From Saccoglossus kowalevskii (lineage: Eukaryota > Hemichordata > Enteropneusta > Harrimaniidae), in assembly GCF_000003605.2 (NCBI RefSeq), contig NW_003120426.1:172323-194441 (forward strand): a DNA stretch of 22,119 bases, given 5' to 3'. The translations under genes were made by a program, and so were the position numbers. Of this stretch, positions 11,401 through 21,065 are shown piece by piece. The notes beneath the pieces are model-generated. The model saw only the letters and a program-made list of their open reading frames with translations, searched no databases and was not told where the DNA came from. The first letter of the stretch is position 1. The number at the start of each line of letters is the position of its first letter.

Positions 11401-12513
11401 GGGAGAATTATGCAAATATCGACACATGGAAGCTTGTCGATAATAATGGGGAAAAGATAATTGCCCTGTCAATCATGTACTTTATTTGTCGATTTCCTAT
11501 CTAAACCATCTTTGGATAAAAGCAGCTGCCCAAATTCGTGGCCATTTGTATGTGACAATCTAATGGCGGCTCAGTTATGTTACACACACCCCTCTCTCTA
11601 CGTCAGTGGCAGTTGTTTTCCCATATCACCGGTATTGAATGTATACTGTTCATTTAGACAAGATGAAACCTTCCTTTAATTTATTTACAATTATTGCTTC
11701 GAGCATTTACTTATGATGAATACGATATCAAGTGTTTCTTTCAGTAAAACCACAGAGTAACCCTAAGCAGCAGTTGTGCAAATATTGGTTTCATTTCACA
11801 GGCTCGAGGGAAAATGATAGCCATGTTAGTGCTTCATGCGCAGAAGGGCATGAAGGTAATTCGAAAGCACTGACAAACGAACGAAATTAGCATCTTTGAA
11901 CCGTACCGATCGAAGATAATCATTGGGGTGTATGTAACGGGTGTATTTCTCTTGAAATCTCAAGCATATGTCGTTTGACATGCTACTGGAGGCCTAACGA
12001 TCGATGAGTTAATCACATCGATTGTAACATATTAGTATTAGTCATGTCGACTCGCTATAGAAATTCTTCGCAATCTTAAACGAAGTGTAAAAGCTACAAC
12101 AGTGAACAAATTGCAGGCATATACATTGAGTTAACCAATACACATTTTCTAACCACGTTGTTTGTCGCGTTTCATCTGCCTAATGTTGACGGCTTACACA
12201 CGCAATATCCAGGGTATGATTTGTTTAACAAACCGTCTTGTGATTATGAGTGGGGCCTTGATTTGGACCGTGTCCCGGCGGATTGGGAAGCATTTAAAGG
12301 TCACGTCTTTTTTGTCAGACGATTGCAATTAGTACGGTGACTAGACTTGGATGCGCCCAAGGTTGATTGATTGAGAATAATAAACGCACAAATTTGAAAA
12401 AAAAAATCAAAGTCGTGGCAAATCTCTGAACTGCTGATCGGAATGGAAATGTCGAATGTTATATTGCTTTGCATTCTTCAGAGCACCGCATTTCTCTCTT
12501 TGACATGACATGT
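5499..12513. other. Seven kilobases without a recognisable gene
   Basis: AT-rich sequence throughout. Open frames at 8484-8855 (-, 123 codons), 10701-11033 (-, 110 codons), 11461-11679 (+) and 12158-12340 (+) are the longest or most protein-like, but none shows a domain, signal peptide or family motif that I recognise. Runs of A occur near 11058-11082. No tRNA-like A/B box pair was found by eye on either strand. If the proposed first exon at 750 is real, this is intronic. Confidence 0.6.
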
Positions 12514-12583
12514 CTAACAAATCTAGATTTCCAAGCTTGAAGAAAATGCATTATCTTTAAGCTTGAAAATCTGGATTTGTTAG
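12514..12583 (+). repeat. Near-perfect inverted repeat; candidate small-RNA hairpin
   Basis: Left arm 12514-12543 (starts CTAACAAATC, ends CTTGAAGA) and right arm 12554-12583 are reverse complements at 27 of 30 positions. The loop is 10 nt (AAATGCATTA). As + strand RNA, two of the three differences become G-U pairs, leaving one C-A mismatch; as - strand RNA, two would be mismatched. The stem length, short loop and total of about 70 nt are in the range of animal precursor microRNAs. The stem is more perfect than most of them, and the lower stem beyond the arms pairs only weakly. No known microRNA seed was recognised. Alternatives are a tiny foldback repeat or a chance inverted duplication. Confidence 0.85.
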
Positions 12584-14651
12584 TTGCATTTTGATTGAAA
12601 GAAATCCTCTACTTGTTTCCGAATCTGCAAATAGGCATCTTAAACTTCATTTCCGTGACGTCTACAATTGCAACACAAAGTAGCGGAGATCAAAATAATC
12701 TAAACATAAAGATGGTCGTGGATATGTTATGTCTTACTGTCACTGCATATTTGTCTTAATTTATTAGAAACAGACGACGATTGGTTGAAAGATAGTTGTG
12801 ATGATAAATAAATGTTTTAAAGTTATATGTATTGAATATTACCACAGAAATTAGGGCAAGTCGAATGCAAGCACTTGTAGACCGAAACCCCCCTCCTCTT
12901 CTCCGAAACCAAAGTTGCATATGTCAGTGAATGGATCCGGGCCACAACTTTGACCTCCCAAGGAGTCGGCGATGCACTCATCATGATATTTGCCGATTAT
13001 AAATACGATTTTACTGCCAATGTGCTACAGTGATAAGTTTTTTATATGTTTCGGTTGTGTAAATTTTCAATAGTTGAACGATAGTCACAACTGACGGAGA
13101 CGACTGATATTACCCACGTTCTTGGAATCAGCAGTGGGGAAAATGTAGATTTGTATAAAAGACTTAGCAACTTCAGAATAAATTATTTTTTTTAAAATAC
13201 CAAGAGACAAAACGATGGCTAACACGCAAAAACAAAGTCATTACAATAACATCCAATTGTCAAAGTATTCATCTTACTTAATCACATGAAATACGTTAAT
13301 ATGAATGTTAAAATGGTACATAACCGGAAACAGGGATTAGGACATCTCGATTTAGAAACGGACAGGAAGCAATGAAGTTCAATTACACTCAAATCAATTA
13401 CGCCACCTCATACATACAATCCCATTATATATCGACAGGCCATTCCACTACTCATATCATTAAATGCGATAATTGACAATTTATATTTTATATATAGAAC
13501 GTCGCTGCGTACTTTAACCACTTTTATCGAAGCGAATGTCGCAGCGATGTTCATGCTATTTCACGTCAGACATGCTCTTTGTGCCGTCCCGATTAACTTG
13601 TCAGATCACTCTACATGTAATAAAAATGATCAGCCTCTGCACACAAGATCATATAAGACTCTGCGGTGATTACTCCCAGAACTTTCAGCGATGCTTGTTT
13701 GCATTCTCCCGGAATAACAGTCTTGGGTTCTTAGTATTGCGAACTTCCGTCGTTATTATCAACTAATTGATTGGATCGCGCATAAGATGATTGTACGATA
13801 CGAAATTGTCGTGTTGTCTTTTCCTCATGAATGCCTAACACATGCAATGAGCATGATATTTGTTTTAAATATACGATTAATATTTTCAAAGCAGTCTTAG
13901 TTATTAACGTATAACTCATACGACAAACTTGATTGTATAGAGACATCAAAACTCCCACTAAGATAATGATTAGAATAACTATTGTACTGTAATGATTCTT
14001 CATTGTCCGCTAGATGTCTGGAGGTAGTCCTTTTATCGCATTGGTGAAATGATGTTTTCCTCCAGCGTTTGTGATATAAAAAGTATCAAATTCCTTGTTC
14101 TCTGTAGATTACATTTTTGAGCAAATAATGTTTATGGTGTGGATTTCTTTCTACCTTCACATCTCAGTTTTCTCTCTAAAGTGTGAACACAAATGTCTTA
14201 TTGTCTGCGGTGTTCTACAGTAATTGAGAATATATTAAATACGGAACATGCCACCTCGAGCCATGTCCTATTTTTTGTCAGCAATTTACACACCCTTGTG
14301 AAGAATGCTGTAAACACAATATATTCGCTAATGACACCACTCACCAATTCATCAGACGCGGCACTGTCATGCCCCGACTCATTTATCTTCAAGTGTTGCT
14401 ATTTTAGCTCATTTTTTTGCTTCATTGCGCCCACCGACGTGACACCTTAGGGCGATTCCCACACTTTCAGTTTGGTGCAAACCGCACGTAAATGTATAGA
14501 ATAAAGATTGAAGCCGCGAGCTCGTAGTGAATGAAGTGCTTTGATTTGGAACTGTAGTGAAATAATAAAAAAAAAACATGTCTTTAGAATCGTCGAGCTG
14601 TGGGTGTTCATTATAAAGCAATAACAAGAACGTTAAAGTAGACTAATATGT
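12584..14651. other. Gene-free stretch
   Basis: No recognisable gene. Open frames at 13536-13766 (+), 13731-14003 (-) and 14193-14450 (+) lack recognisable features. A CAAAGTTG/CAACTTTG inverted pair lies near 12911-12955. Confidence 0.6.
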
Positions 14652-14665
14652 GTAACCATGGAAAC
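14652..14665. promoter_or_regulatory. Candidate RFX X-box
   Basis: GTAACCATGGAAAC matches 12 of 14 positions of the palindromic RFX-family X-box (GTTRCCATGGYAAC), including the central CCATGG. X-boxes are bound by RFX factors, which control ciliary and some neuronal genes. There is no adjacent gene start except VGAT about 4.3 kb downstream. One match to a 14-bp consensus in 22 kb could be chance. Confidence 0.3.
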
Positions 14666-16080
14666 CGAATCTGGTGAGAAATAAATTTCATACACACAGT
14701 AGGTCGTGAGGAGTCATTATTCATGCTTCAGATGTATCTTATTTGCGATGTTTCATTTAGTTGTTTTGAAAAATATTACATTGAACACACACAAAACACA
14801 AGCCATTCATAAACATCTATTAGGACAGTAACTGTTATGTATGGATTTGATTTGGCATCATATCGCCTGATTTTGCTTCAATATTTGAAGTCACTCTCAT
14901 TTAGATAACATCCATTCGACATAATGTACTATTATCGACGTGGGTTGAAACACCTCCCCCCACGTCCCGCCCACGTAAATTGTTCTATTAAAGTTGGTGT
15001 TATTGGGTAACAACGTCTAAACTGGCACTGCAACATTATACAAACATGTATTATTAAATCTCTACGTATAAATATCTCGACGAATCTCCCGTTTTTATTC
15101 GTTCTATTGCAAACCAGTTTTGACAAATCCAATCCCCAATCGAACACACACATATATATATACTGTATTGAATAAATACATACACACTGATGAAAAAAGG
15201 CATTACATCACATTACATAACATTACTGTAACCATTGCAACGCACACCTGAAATCGTCCAGTAAAAATAGGAGCTATTGGGGGTAACAATAAACATATCT
15301 AATAATATTCCCCCACGATCTATCGCGTGCGGCAAGGTTCTAACTTTGAATCATACGTGTGTTCAGTCTGACGATCCCTATTCATGCATTGAAAGACGCA
15401 ATCGTTAATTCCATTTCATGTTTTGCGATAGTAACCAGCCAAGGAACTGCATACAATAAAATTAGAGGAATATTTATGTAGATCTTTTTATACAATGCCA
15501 AGATGATTCCCAGAACAACCTCACTGTACTTTCTAACTTACCATTTCACAGTAAGCTAAATATACACTGCACTCCCAGCGATCTTTCAACCCTTGAGTTC
15601 GGGTAGTGGTGTTTCCAGGTCAGTGAAACATTCCTATTCTAAATCTGGGAGCATTTGAGTTTCAATTTGAAAACTAATGCGTTCGTCCTTGTCTCGCAAT
15701 AGTATAATAATATTAGGCTATAAAATACACCAATACCCTTCCACTAGATTAGAAACTACGTTACAATTTACTGTACGCTAACTGTGATGTATCTCAGATA
15801 CGTCATACACATAGATACAGTATGTATTTCATCAAAGGACAATTCATTTAACAATTATGGCTCACCTTTGCCCTCATCCCATCCTAATGGATATCGTAAT
15901 GTGGATATCAAACCCGGATCTGGCAGTCGGAGTCTGTGTATTTGGGAAGGCCAATCAATTATCGCGACAGCTGGAAATTGTTTGCATTGATATTGATGAC
16001 AATCAAAAATGTGTATCCATATAACTAATGTGTCGTGCCATGTTTGTACTTTGTTCTTCATGCTTTTCATGAACTAAACA
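14666..16080. other. Gene-free stretch
   Basis: No recognisable gene. A three-fold CATTAC-type mini-repeat occurs near 15200-15230. The stretch 15860-15960 is less AT-rich than its neighbours and open on both strands, but gives no recognisable protein. Confidence 0.55.
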
Positions 16081-16380
16081 GTGTAGTGCAGTGCAATGTA
16101 ATGTAACGTAGCGTAGCGTAGCGTGGCGTAGTGTAGTGTAGTGTAGTGTAATGTAGTGTAGTTTAGTGCAGTGCAGTGCAGTGTAGTGTAGTGCAGTGCA
16201 GTGCAATGCAACGTAGCGTAGCGTGGCGTAGTGTAGCGTAGCGTAGCGTAGCGTAGCGTAGCGTAGCGCAGTGCAGTGCAGTGCAGTGCAGTGTAGTGCA
16301 GTGTAGTGTAGTGTAGTGTAGTGTAGTGTAGTGTAGTGTAGTGTAGTGTAGTGTAGTGTAGTGTAGTGTAGTGTAGTGCA
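16081..16380 (+). repeat. 300-bp GTGTA-family pentanucleotide array
   Basis: Exactly 60 units of 5 bp without any phase slip, made of GTGTA, GCGTA, GTGCA, GCGCA and a few ATGTA/ACGTA/GTTTA/GCGTG variants. Variants are arranged in blocks. Two GCGTA-rich blocks each contain the diagnostic GCGTGGCGTA (16121-16130 and 16221-16230), exactly 100 bp apart, which indicates an internal segmental duplication. The distal end is nearly pure GTGTA. On the - strand the unit has no stop in any frame, so long open frames of an LHYTT-like pentapeptide repeat appear; these are a consequence of the repeat, not evidence of a gene. Confidence 0.97.
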
Positions 16381-17641
16381 TGGCTTAAATCTCTATAACG
16401 CCTTCTGGCGAAACCTAATAATAATATTTTCCCAGGACCACTAATAAAAACGAAAACACAATTAGCATCTCAATTATTATTAGTCACTTGGAAAATCTTA
16501 TTTGCTTTGCTGATGCTTATGATTCGGGACATGCTGGTAACAGTTACAATGCGTCATGGTAGGTTTAATTACGATTACTGGTTTACCGTGGTGCGCTTTC
16601 ACAAACTTGTTTAAACTCGTATCACTGTTAGCATGAGCTTCACGATGATCGGTTTTATAATGAGTTGAACATCCGTTGATTAAATTTAAACCACCGGACT
16701 CCACACAATATTGCCTCTGGTTATTTTTAGTATTGACAGCTGCCGTACGTCATATTAAGTGTAATACATTTGACGTGTGGGCAAACCGAGTTAACAAATC
16801 TTTATTTATGTATCTCCGTTTACTGATACGACTGCCCGATAACGCTGGCAGATCATGAACGGTTTACACGCGCTAGCATACTTGCAATCCCCTGGTAAAA
16901 CGCGCGACCCCGAATTGAATAAGAAATTCGGTTAACAGATAACAAAAAATGTTCCAGGCGAGGCCTGTATGAAAATTGAGCATTGTAATTTCACTGATAA
17001 TCGTTGTATCTTGGTAGCTTGCGTCTATTGACGTTCGAATTGATTTCATATACAGTCGTTAATCGCTGTCTTCCATATATTAATGAAAAAAACAAAACAA
17101 AGTGACTAATTTTCTTATGAACACGCATTGTAGAAATGATTCTCCTCAACGAGCGTGTGTTAATTACTAGAATTGCATAGTACATACACGTTCTAAATTA
17201 ATAAACATAATACGCCTTAAATATTATAATTTGTCCGAACAAAAAGTGAAATGACGCACTTCAAAGCCCCAATTAGCATAGCTACCCATTCCACGCACAG
17301 TTACTAGGCGATGATTCGTGTGGCTACAGACAGTGAGAATGACGTAAGAAGCATAAGAGAATGTAACAGTATTTGAGCGACAACAACATTTGTACTTTGC
17401 ATATAAGGCATATGTCCTTAGTTGTATCACGTGGTTTCCAGAATCGTTTTAACAAGTATGAACCAATTTATTGAACGCTCACGCATAGACATGCGTAGTA
17501 ACAATTATTGTCACCCAGTGAGAACAGTGCATACACTCCATCACCGCCTTATACGGTTCGAATATGCGAGCGATTTTGTGCAAAACTGAATTAAATATAG
17601 TTGAAGAACTCACCAAGGAACGTCGTTATTACGCATTTATG
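16381..17641. other. Gene-free stretch
   Basis: No recognisable gene. The antisense open frame 16498-16704, next to the pentanucleotide array, is rich in His, Lys and Asn and matches nothing I recognise. Confidence 0.55.
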
Positions 17642-17693
17642 TGACGTCATCCGAGATTTTTCTAATTACGAACAAACGGGGTTCACGTGACGT
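17642..17693. promoter_or_regulatory. Candidate CRE plus E-box/half-CRE cluster
   Basis: A perfect palindromic cAMP response element, TGACGTCA (17642-17649), is followed 34 bp later by CACGTG (17684-17689) overlapping a half-CRE TGACGT (17688-17693). CREs bind CREB/ATF bZIP factors, and CACGTG is a bHLH E-box. The cluster lies about 1.3 kb upstream of the VGAT start codon, on the side where its promoter or a 5' intron would be. CpG-containing 8-mers are rarer than average in AT-rich DNA, which makes the pair somewhat notable, but function is inference. Confidence 0.3.
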
Positions 17694-18577
17694 AAACGCA
17701 TTTTACAACATCAATCATCAAAACTCGATATCTGGCATGGATAACGCTTTATAGCTCTCCAGCCAGATATACAAGTTCGATCGACCCTTCCTTCGAACGT
17801 GAAATGGATCTGTCGCGTAGAAAAGCCCTTAGCTACATCATGCGCCTATTGTTCATGTCACAACTCCCTTAAAGGAAGATGCAATTAAAGAATCAGAATC
17901 GCCAATTATGGAAAACGGCTGTGGGTGTTTCTTTCCAAGAACAAATTAAAATAATTAGTTTTTTATTCATCTGCAGCAATTATTCTTGGGAGGGGCTCCT
18001 ATTCTGGCATTTATTCGAATACGAATAATTCAAATTGTCAACGAGGCGGTCTCCGAAAGAGAAAGGCTAACGACTCTGACATTCTCTCCAAATAGTTTTT
18101 CAATTGTGTATATGCCGATCATATTGTTCATGCGGGTGTGAATAGGAAAAAAAAAGCAATACTACTCGAAGATTCAAAGCGACGTTCTCAGCCCATTACG
18201 GAATACACGTATACATACAATGATCTGCATGTGTGTTATAATGCTGAATCCGCGAAATAATAAAAATGACTCGAAACCCCGTGGGAAATCGGATATTTTG
18301 AGTTAAATAATTTTCAAGATTTAGCCGAGGAATTTATCGACCTCTAAAGTATTAAGTGATTTTTTTTCACTCATAAACGTTGTTTAGTGGATTGATTTTT
18401 ATAAATACGTAATAAATGTGTCCACGTGACAAAAAAACAACAACATAATTCGTATAAATTCCTCACGTACACGCATAAAACATACCTAAAACAAAGTGAA
18501 AGTAAGGCACAGAATCGATGAAAATTAATTGACATTTCTGGATCTGTAGACGATGATGATATTATACATCGGTAATC
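17694..18577. other. Upstream flank of the VGAT exon, nothing distinct
   Basis: No gene recognised. A further CACGTG lies near 18423-18428. The antisense open frame 18371-18631 has no recognisable domain. Confidence 0.5.
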
Positions 18578-18591
18578 TTCCCCATGGCAAC
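18578..18591. promoter_or_regulatory. Candidate imperfect RFX X-box
   Basis: TTCCCCATGGCAAC carries a perfect right half-site (GGCAAC) and the central CCATGG of the RFX X-box but a weak left half, for 11 of 14 matches. It lies about 350 bp upstream of the VGAT start codon, a plausible promoter-proximal position. A + open frame crosses it (18553-18762) without recognisable protein features. Confidence 0.22.
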
Positions 18592-18791
18592 GGTTACTAC
18601 GTCGGTGTTGGGTGGTGCGCAGTCGCCGCAAAGTACAATAGTGTATCGAAACGCGCGTGGCTATATGTAGATTTAGATCAATCAGTGGGGTCGCATTTAG
18701 TTTTCACGGCGCTGGTGGAGTACATCGAGTACATGCACAGATTCACGTTACATACACTTTGATGCACCGTTGCTTAACAGTTGCATGACAC

Positions 18792-18943
18792 GTCTTTCTT
18801 CTCTTCAAGGCTCGCTATCCCTACACAGGGTCACAGAAGTATTCGTCTCGCCACCAGTGATGTTGTGACTTCAAGTTACGGGAAAAGACGGATTTTCTTT
18901 TTGACTCAAATCATAAGAAACTTGTAGTACCGAAAGTACAATC
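18792..18943 (+). other. Probable VGAT 5' leader with candidate splice acceptor
   Basis: A pyrimidine-rich tract, TCTTTCTTCTCTTCAAG, ends in AG at 18808-18809 and is a good 3' splice-site candidate, so the leader of the coding exon may begin at 18810. In frame with the VGAT start there is a TAA at 18914-18916, 30 nt upstream, which closes the frame and supports ATG 18944 as the true start unless a splice falls between them. A weaker acceptor candidate ends at 18927 (CTTGTAG). If neither acceptor is used, transcription may simply initiate in this region; no convincing TATA box is present. Confidence 0.35.
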
Positions 18944-19276
18944 ATGCATGCTGTGACGAGCGCAGCCGCCACAGCTTCAAACCGGCTCACTGCGATGACC
19001 ACAGCGGCCAGGCGATATCTTCCTTTCCGGAAAGAAGACGAAGACGAAACACTGCATTTTGCCCATCATGAGGAGAGAACCGAAATGACGGTGTTTGAAA
19101 ACGGCACGGACGGCGCAACAACGAAAGATGAAAACAGCGCCGAGAAGGGGTTGGAAATGAACGGCGCCTTGCCACACAAGGGATGGGTGACGAAAACGGA
19201 AGGAAGCAACGAACCTATCGCGCACAGAAACATAACCAGCTGGGACGCTGGCTGGAATGTTACAAATGCTATACAG
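18944..19276 (+). CDS. SLC32A1: Vesicular inhibitory amino acid transporter (VGAT/VIAAT), first coding exon, partial
   Basis: This exon encodes the first 111 residues of the transporter that uses the vesicular proton gradient to load GABA or glycine into synaptic vesicles. The family is amino acid/auxin permease-type, with a long cytosolic N-terminus. Residues 1-95 are hydrophilic and poorly conserved, with an acidic patch EDEDE (31-35) and LHFAHHEE (37-44), which resembles the FAH-acidic segment of vertebrate VGAT. Residues 96-111, NITSWDAGWNVTNAIQ, match the highly conserved VGAT stretch that leads into membrane span 1; this is the decisive evidence. The codon for Gln111 is followed directly by GTAATC (19277), a phase-0 donor placed where the conserved reading would otherwise continue; past it the frame turns into unrelated residues and stops at 19369. 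The start has A at -3 and an in-frame stop upstream. Antisense open frames here are shadows. Membrane spans and the rest of the protein are not in the window. A paralogue within the same family cannot be excluded. Confidence 0.9.
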
Positions 19277-19835
19277 GTAATCAGTACTCATTTTTTTCCC
19301 ACATACATTAATAGAAGGACATTTTTAATTCAAAATCAGCGAATCCACATTCGTAAATTAATGAAATAAAAATTGAAACAACGAAGTAGTAAAACTGTAT
19401 ACATCGACATTGATCAGCCAACTCAATTGATTTAGACAAATATCTTCGTTGACTTGAGTCAATTCCTTGAATCAATTATTATCAAATGAAGGCCACAACT
19501 AAGCACATTTGTTTAACGGAATGTGGCGTCGTTCGCACGAATTGCCTTTTTCAGATTATCGAGAACGACGATGTAGTTATTTGATTTGGCGCGAAATAGA
19601 CATAGTAGTGGATTCCGTCGACACCTTCAACTATCAAATGCAAATCTCCGACTATAATGATCTTTTTTTTTTACATTGATATGATTACTTGTGCCTAATC
19701 AGGCGTGAGAAGCTCATCTTTTGCCGGGAAATTTAAGTCCAGGTTATTATAAGCCTGAAAAATCGTTCTCATATCACTATCTGATCGTCTGAATCTTGTA
19801 ATAGCACTGAAGCGATTTAACACAAGGTTGCGTAG

Positions 19836-19846
19836 CCCCCCCCCCC
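19836..19846 (+). repeat. Homopolymer run of 11 C
   Basis: Eleven consecutive cytosines in otherwise AT-rich intron. It is a likely site of length variation and of sequencing error. Confidence 0.9.
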
Positions 19847-20415
19847 GACAGACAAACGTGCGTTGATTACTTTTCCGTGATATCATTATTTTCGCGCGCA
19901 AATGAAATCGCTTCAATCGCAGGCAATAAAAGTATCCTGGTGCAATTTTGACCGCACCGTAAAAATAAACATTTCCCGCCTTTTCTTAGTTTATAATGTC
20001 TCATTTCCGCTGTTTGGCCGCGACTGTTAAAACTTGCAATCTTGCATGGTTGTCATGGTTTCACTCCAATAATCGCTACCTTCAGTATATATCGAATAAC
20101 CCAATGACCTTTCACTGAGAAAAAATCGACGAAACAAGAAAATCGAGATCGATGGCTAGAAATGTCATACCAATATTCGTACTTAGCAAAATCGTTTCTC
20201 TGCAATTGTGCGCACTTGCAATTGAATTTATCACTGCTATAAAAGTGTTACGTGAATAAAAAGAAACACACGTTTCGATTTGGAGTCTCTCCATTTCTAA
20301 ATATGTGTTTCGACATGCGCGTACAAAACAGCCGTGTATATAGTATGAAGAATTCGATTCGGCAAGGTATCGATTCGAAACACGATACTACATCTGAAGG
20401 TATTTCGCTCTCATC

Positions 20416-20438
20416 GTTTGTAAAGTGGCCTTACAAAC
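20416..20438. repeat. Small perfect hairpin
   Basis: GTTTGTAA and TTACAAAC form 8-bp perfect arms around a 7-nt loop (AGTGGCC). It lies within the VGAT intron. No T-run or other feature suggests a function. Confidence 0.6.
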
Positions 20439-21065
20439 AGAATCGACCATGAATCGACGATGTTTCTGTTCCCTATTCGTTTCAACTTAAATTCGGGAAG
20501 TGCAAAAAAAAGTTATAAAACATGTACCAACCTTAGGGCTTCATACTAATTTCCCCGTGTACTTATTCCTGTGGTTGTACATTTATTTACGGAGGAAAAT
20601 CTCAAGAACGAGTCTTTCAACACAAACAAGTGATTATTAACCAATGTTGCGAGTGAGGAAACCGATGACCGAAAAACCTGTTTGACCACCTGCATGCAAA
20701 GCGACAGCGTTTAAAGACAGCATTTGCATAATACGTTTATGTTTTGGGGTGGGGAATTGGGGATTTGTAAGGGTTTGTAGAAATGCACGCAAACTTTCTG
20801 TGCACGATTGTGGCGCCATATATGTAATGAGTAACGGAAACACTGATGTTACACAAATTTGCTGAAAAGTAATAGCGCAAGATTCTACAAATCATCTATT
20901 TAGAGTCTCGTCCAACATGCAAGATGTGGTAAATCGACATTTCCGACAGTAATTACGCGATGTCTGTTGCAAATCGCCTTTACTATGTAAGATGTATCTG
21001 CTTGCTAATTTGCCTATTAAAACAGGATTGAAAAATATGTCCTTTTGCTTGAGTATGTTTGACTA

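Larger units (their letters stand above)
19277..21065 (+). other. VGAT intron, 5' part
   Basis: It begins GTAATCAG. I searched by eye for the expected continuation of VGAT membrane span 1 (a GMF-LGLPYA-like reading) in the rest of the window and did not see it, so the next coding exon is beyond the right edge and the intron is at least 2.8 kb. It contains an 11-C run and a small hairpin, annotated separately. Open frames at 19695-19916, 20112-20294, 20252-20452 and 20637-20843 are unrecognised. Confidence 0.75.

Noticed and set aside
12158-12340. Open frame with a protein-like, Trp/Asp-rich composition
   Set aside because: It begins at a TTG rather than an ATG, is only about 60 codons, has no clear flanking splice sites and matches nothing I recognise. 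Considered as a possible exon or retroelement remnant but not supported.
16003-16381. Two long antisense open frames encoding LHYTT/ALHCT-type repeats
   Set aside because: They are the forced translation of a 5-bp repeat that has no stop codon on the - strand in any frame; there is no start context, flanking coding sequence or other support.
16498-16704. His/Lys-rich antisense open frame beside the pentanucleotide array
   Set aside because: Short, unrecognised and without transcript-type signals.
18553-18762. Open frame just upstream of the VGAT start
   Set aside because: Different frame, ends 180 bp before the VGAT ATG, no recognised domain; at most an upstream open frame in a leader whose extent is unknown.
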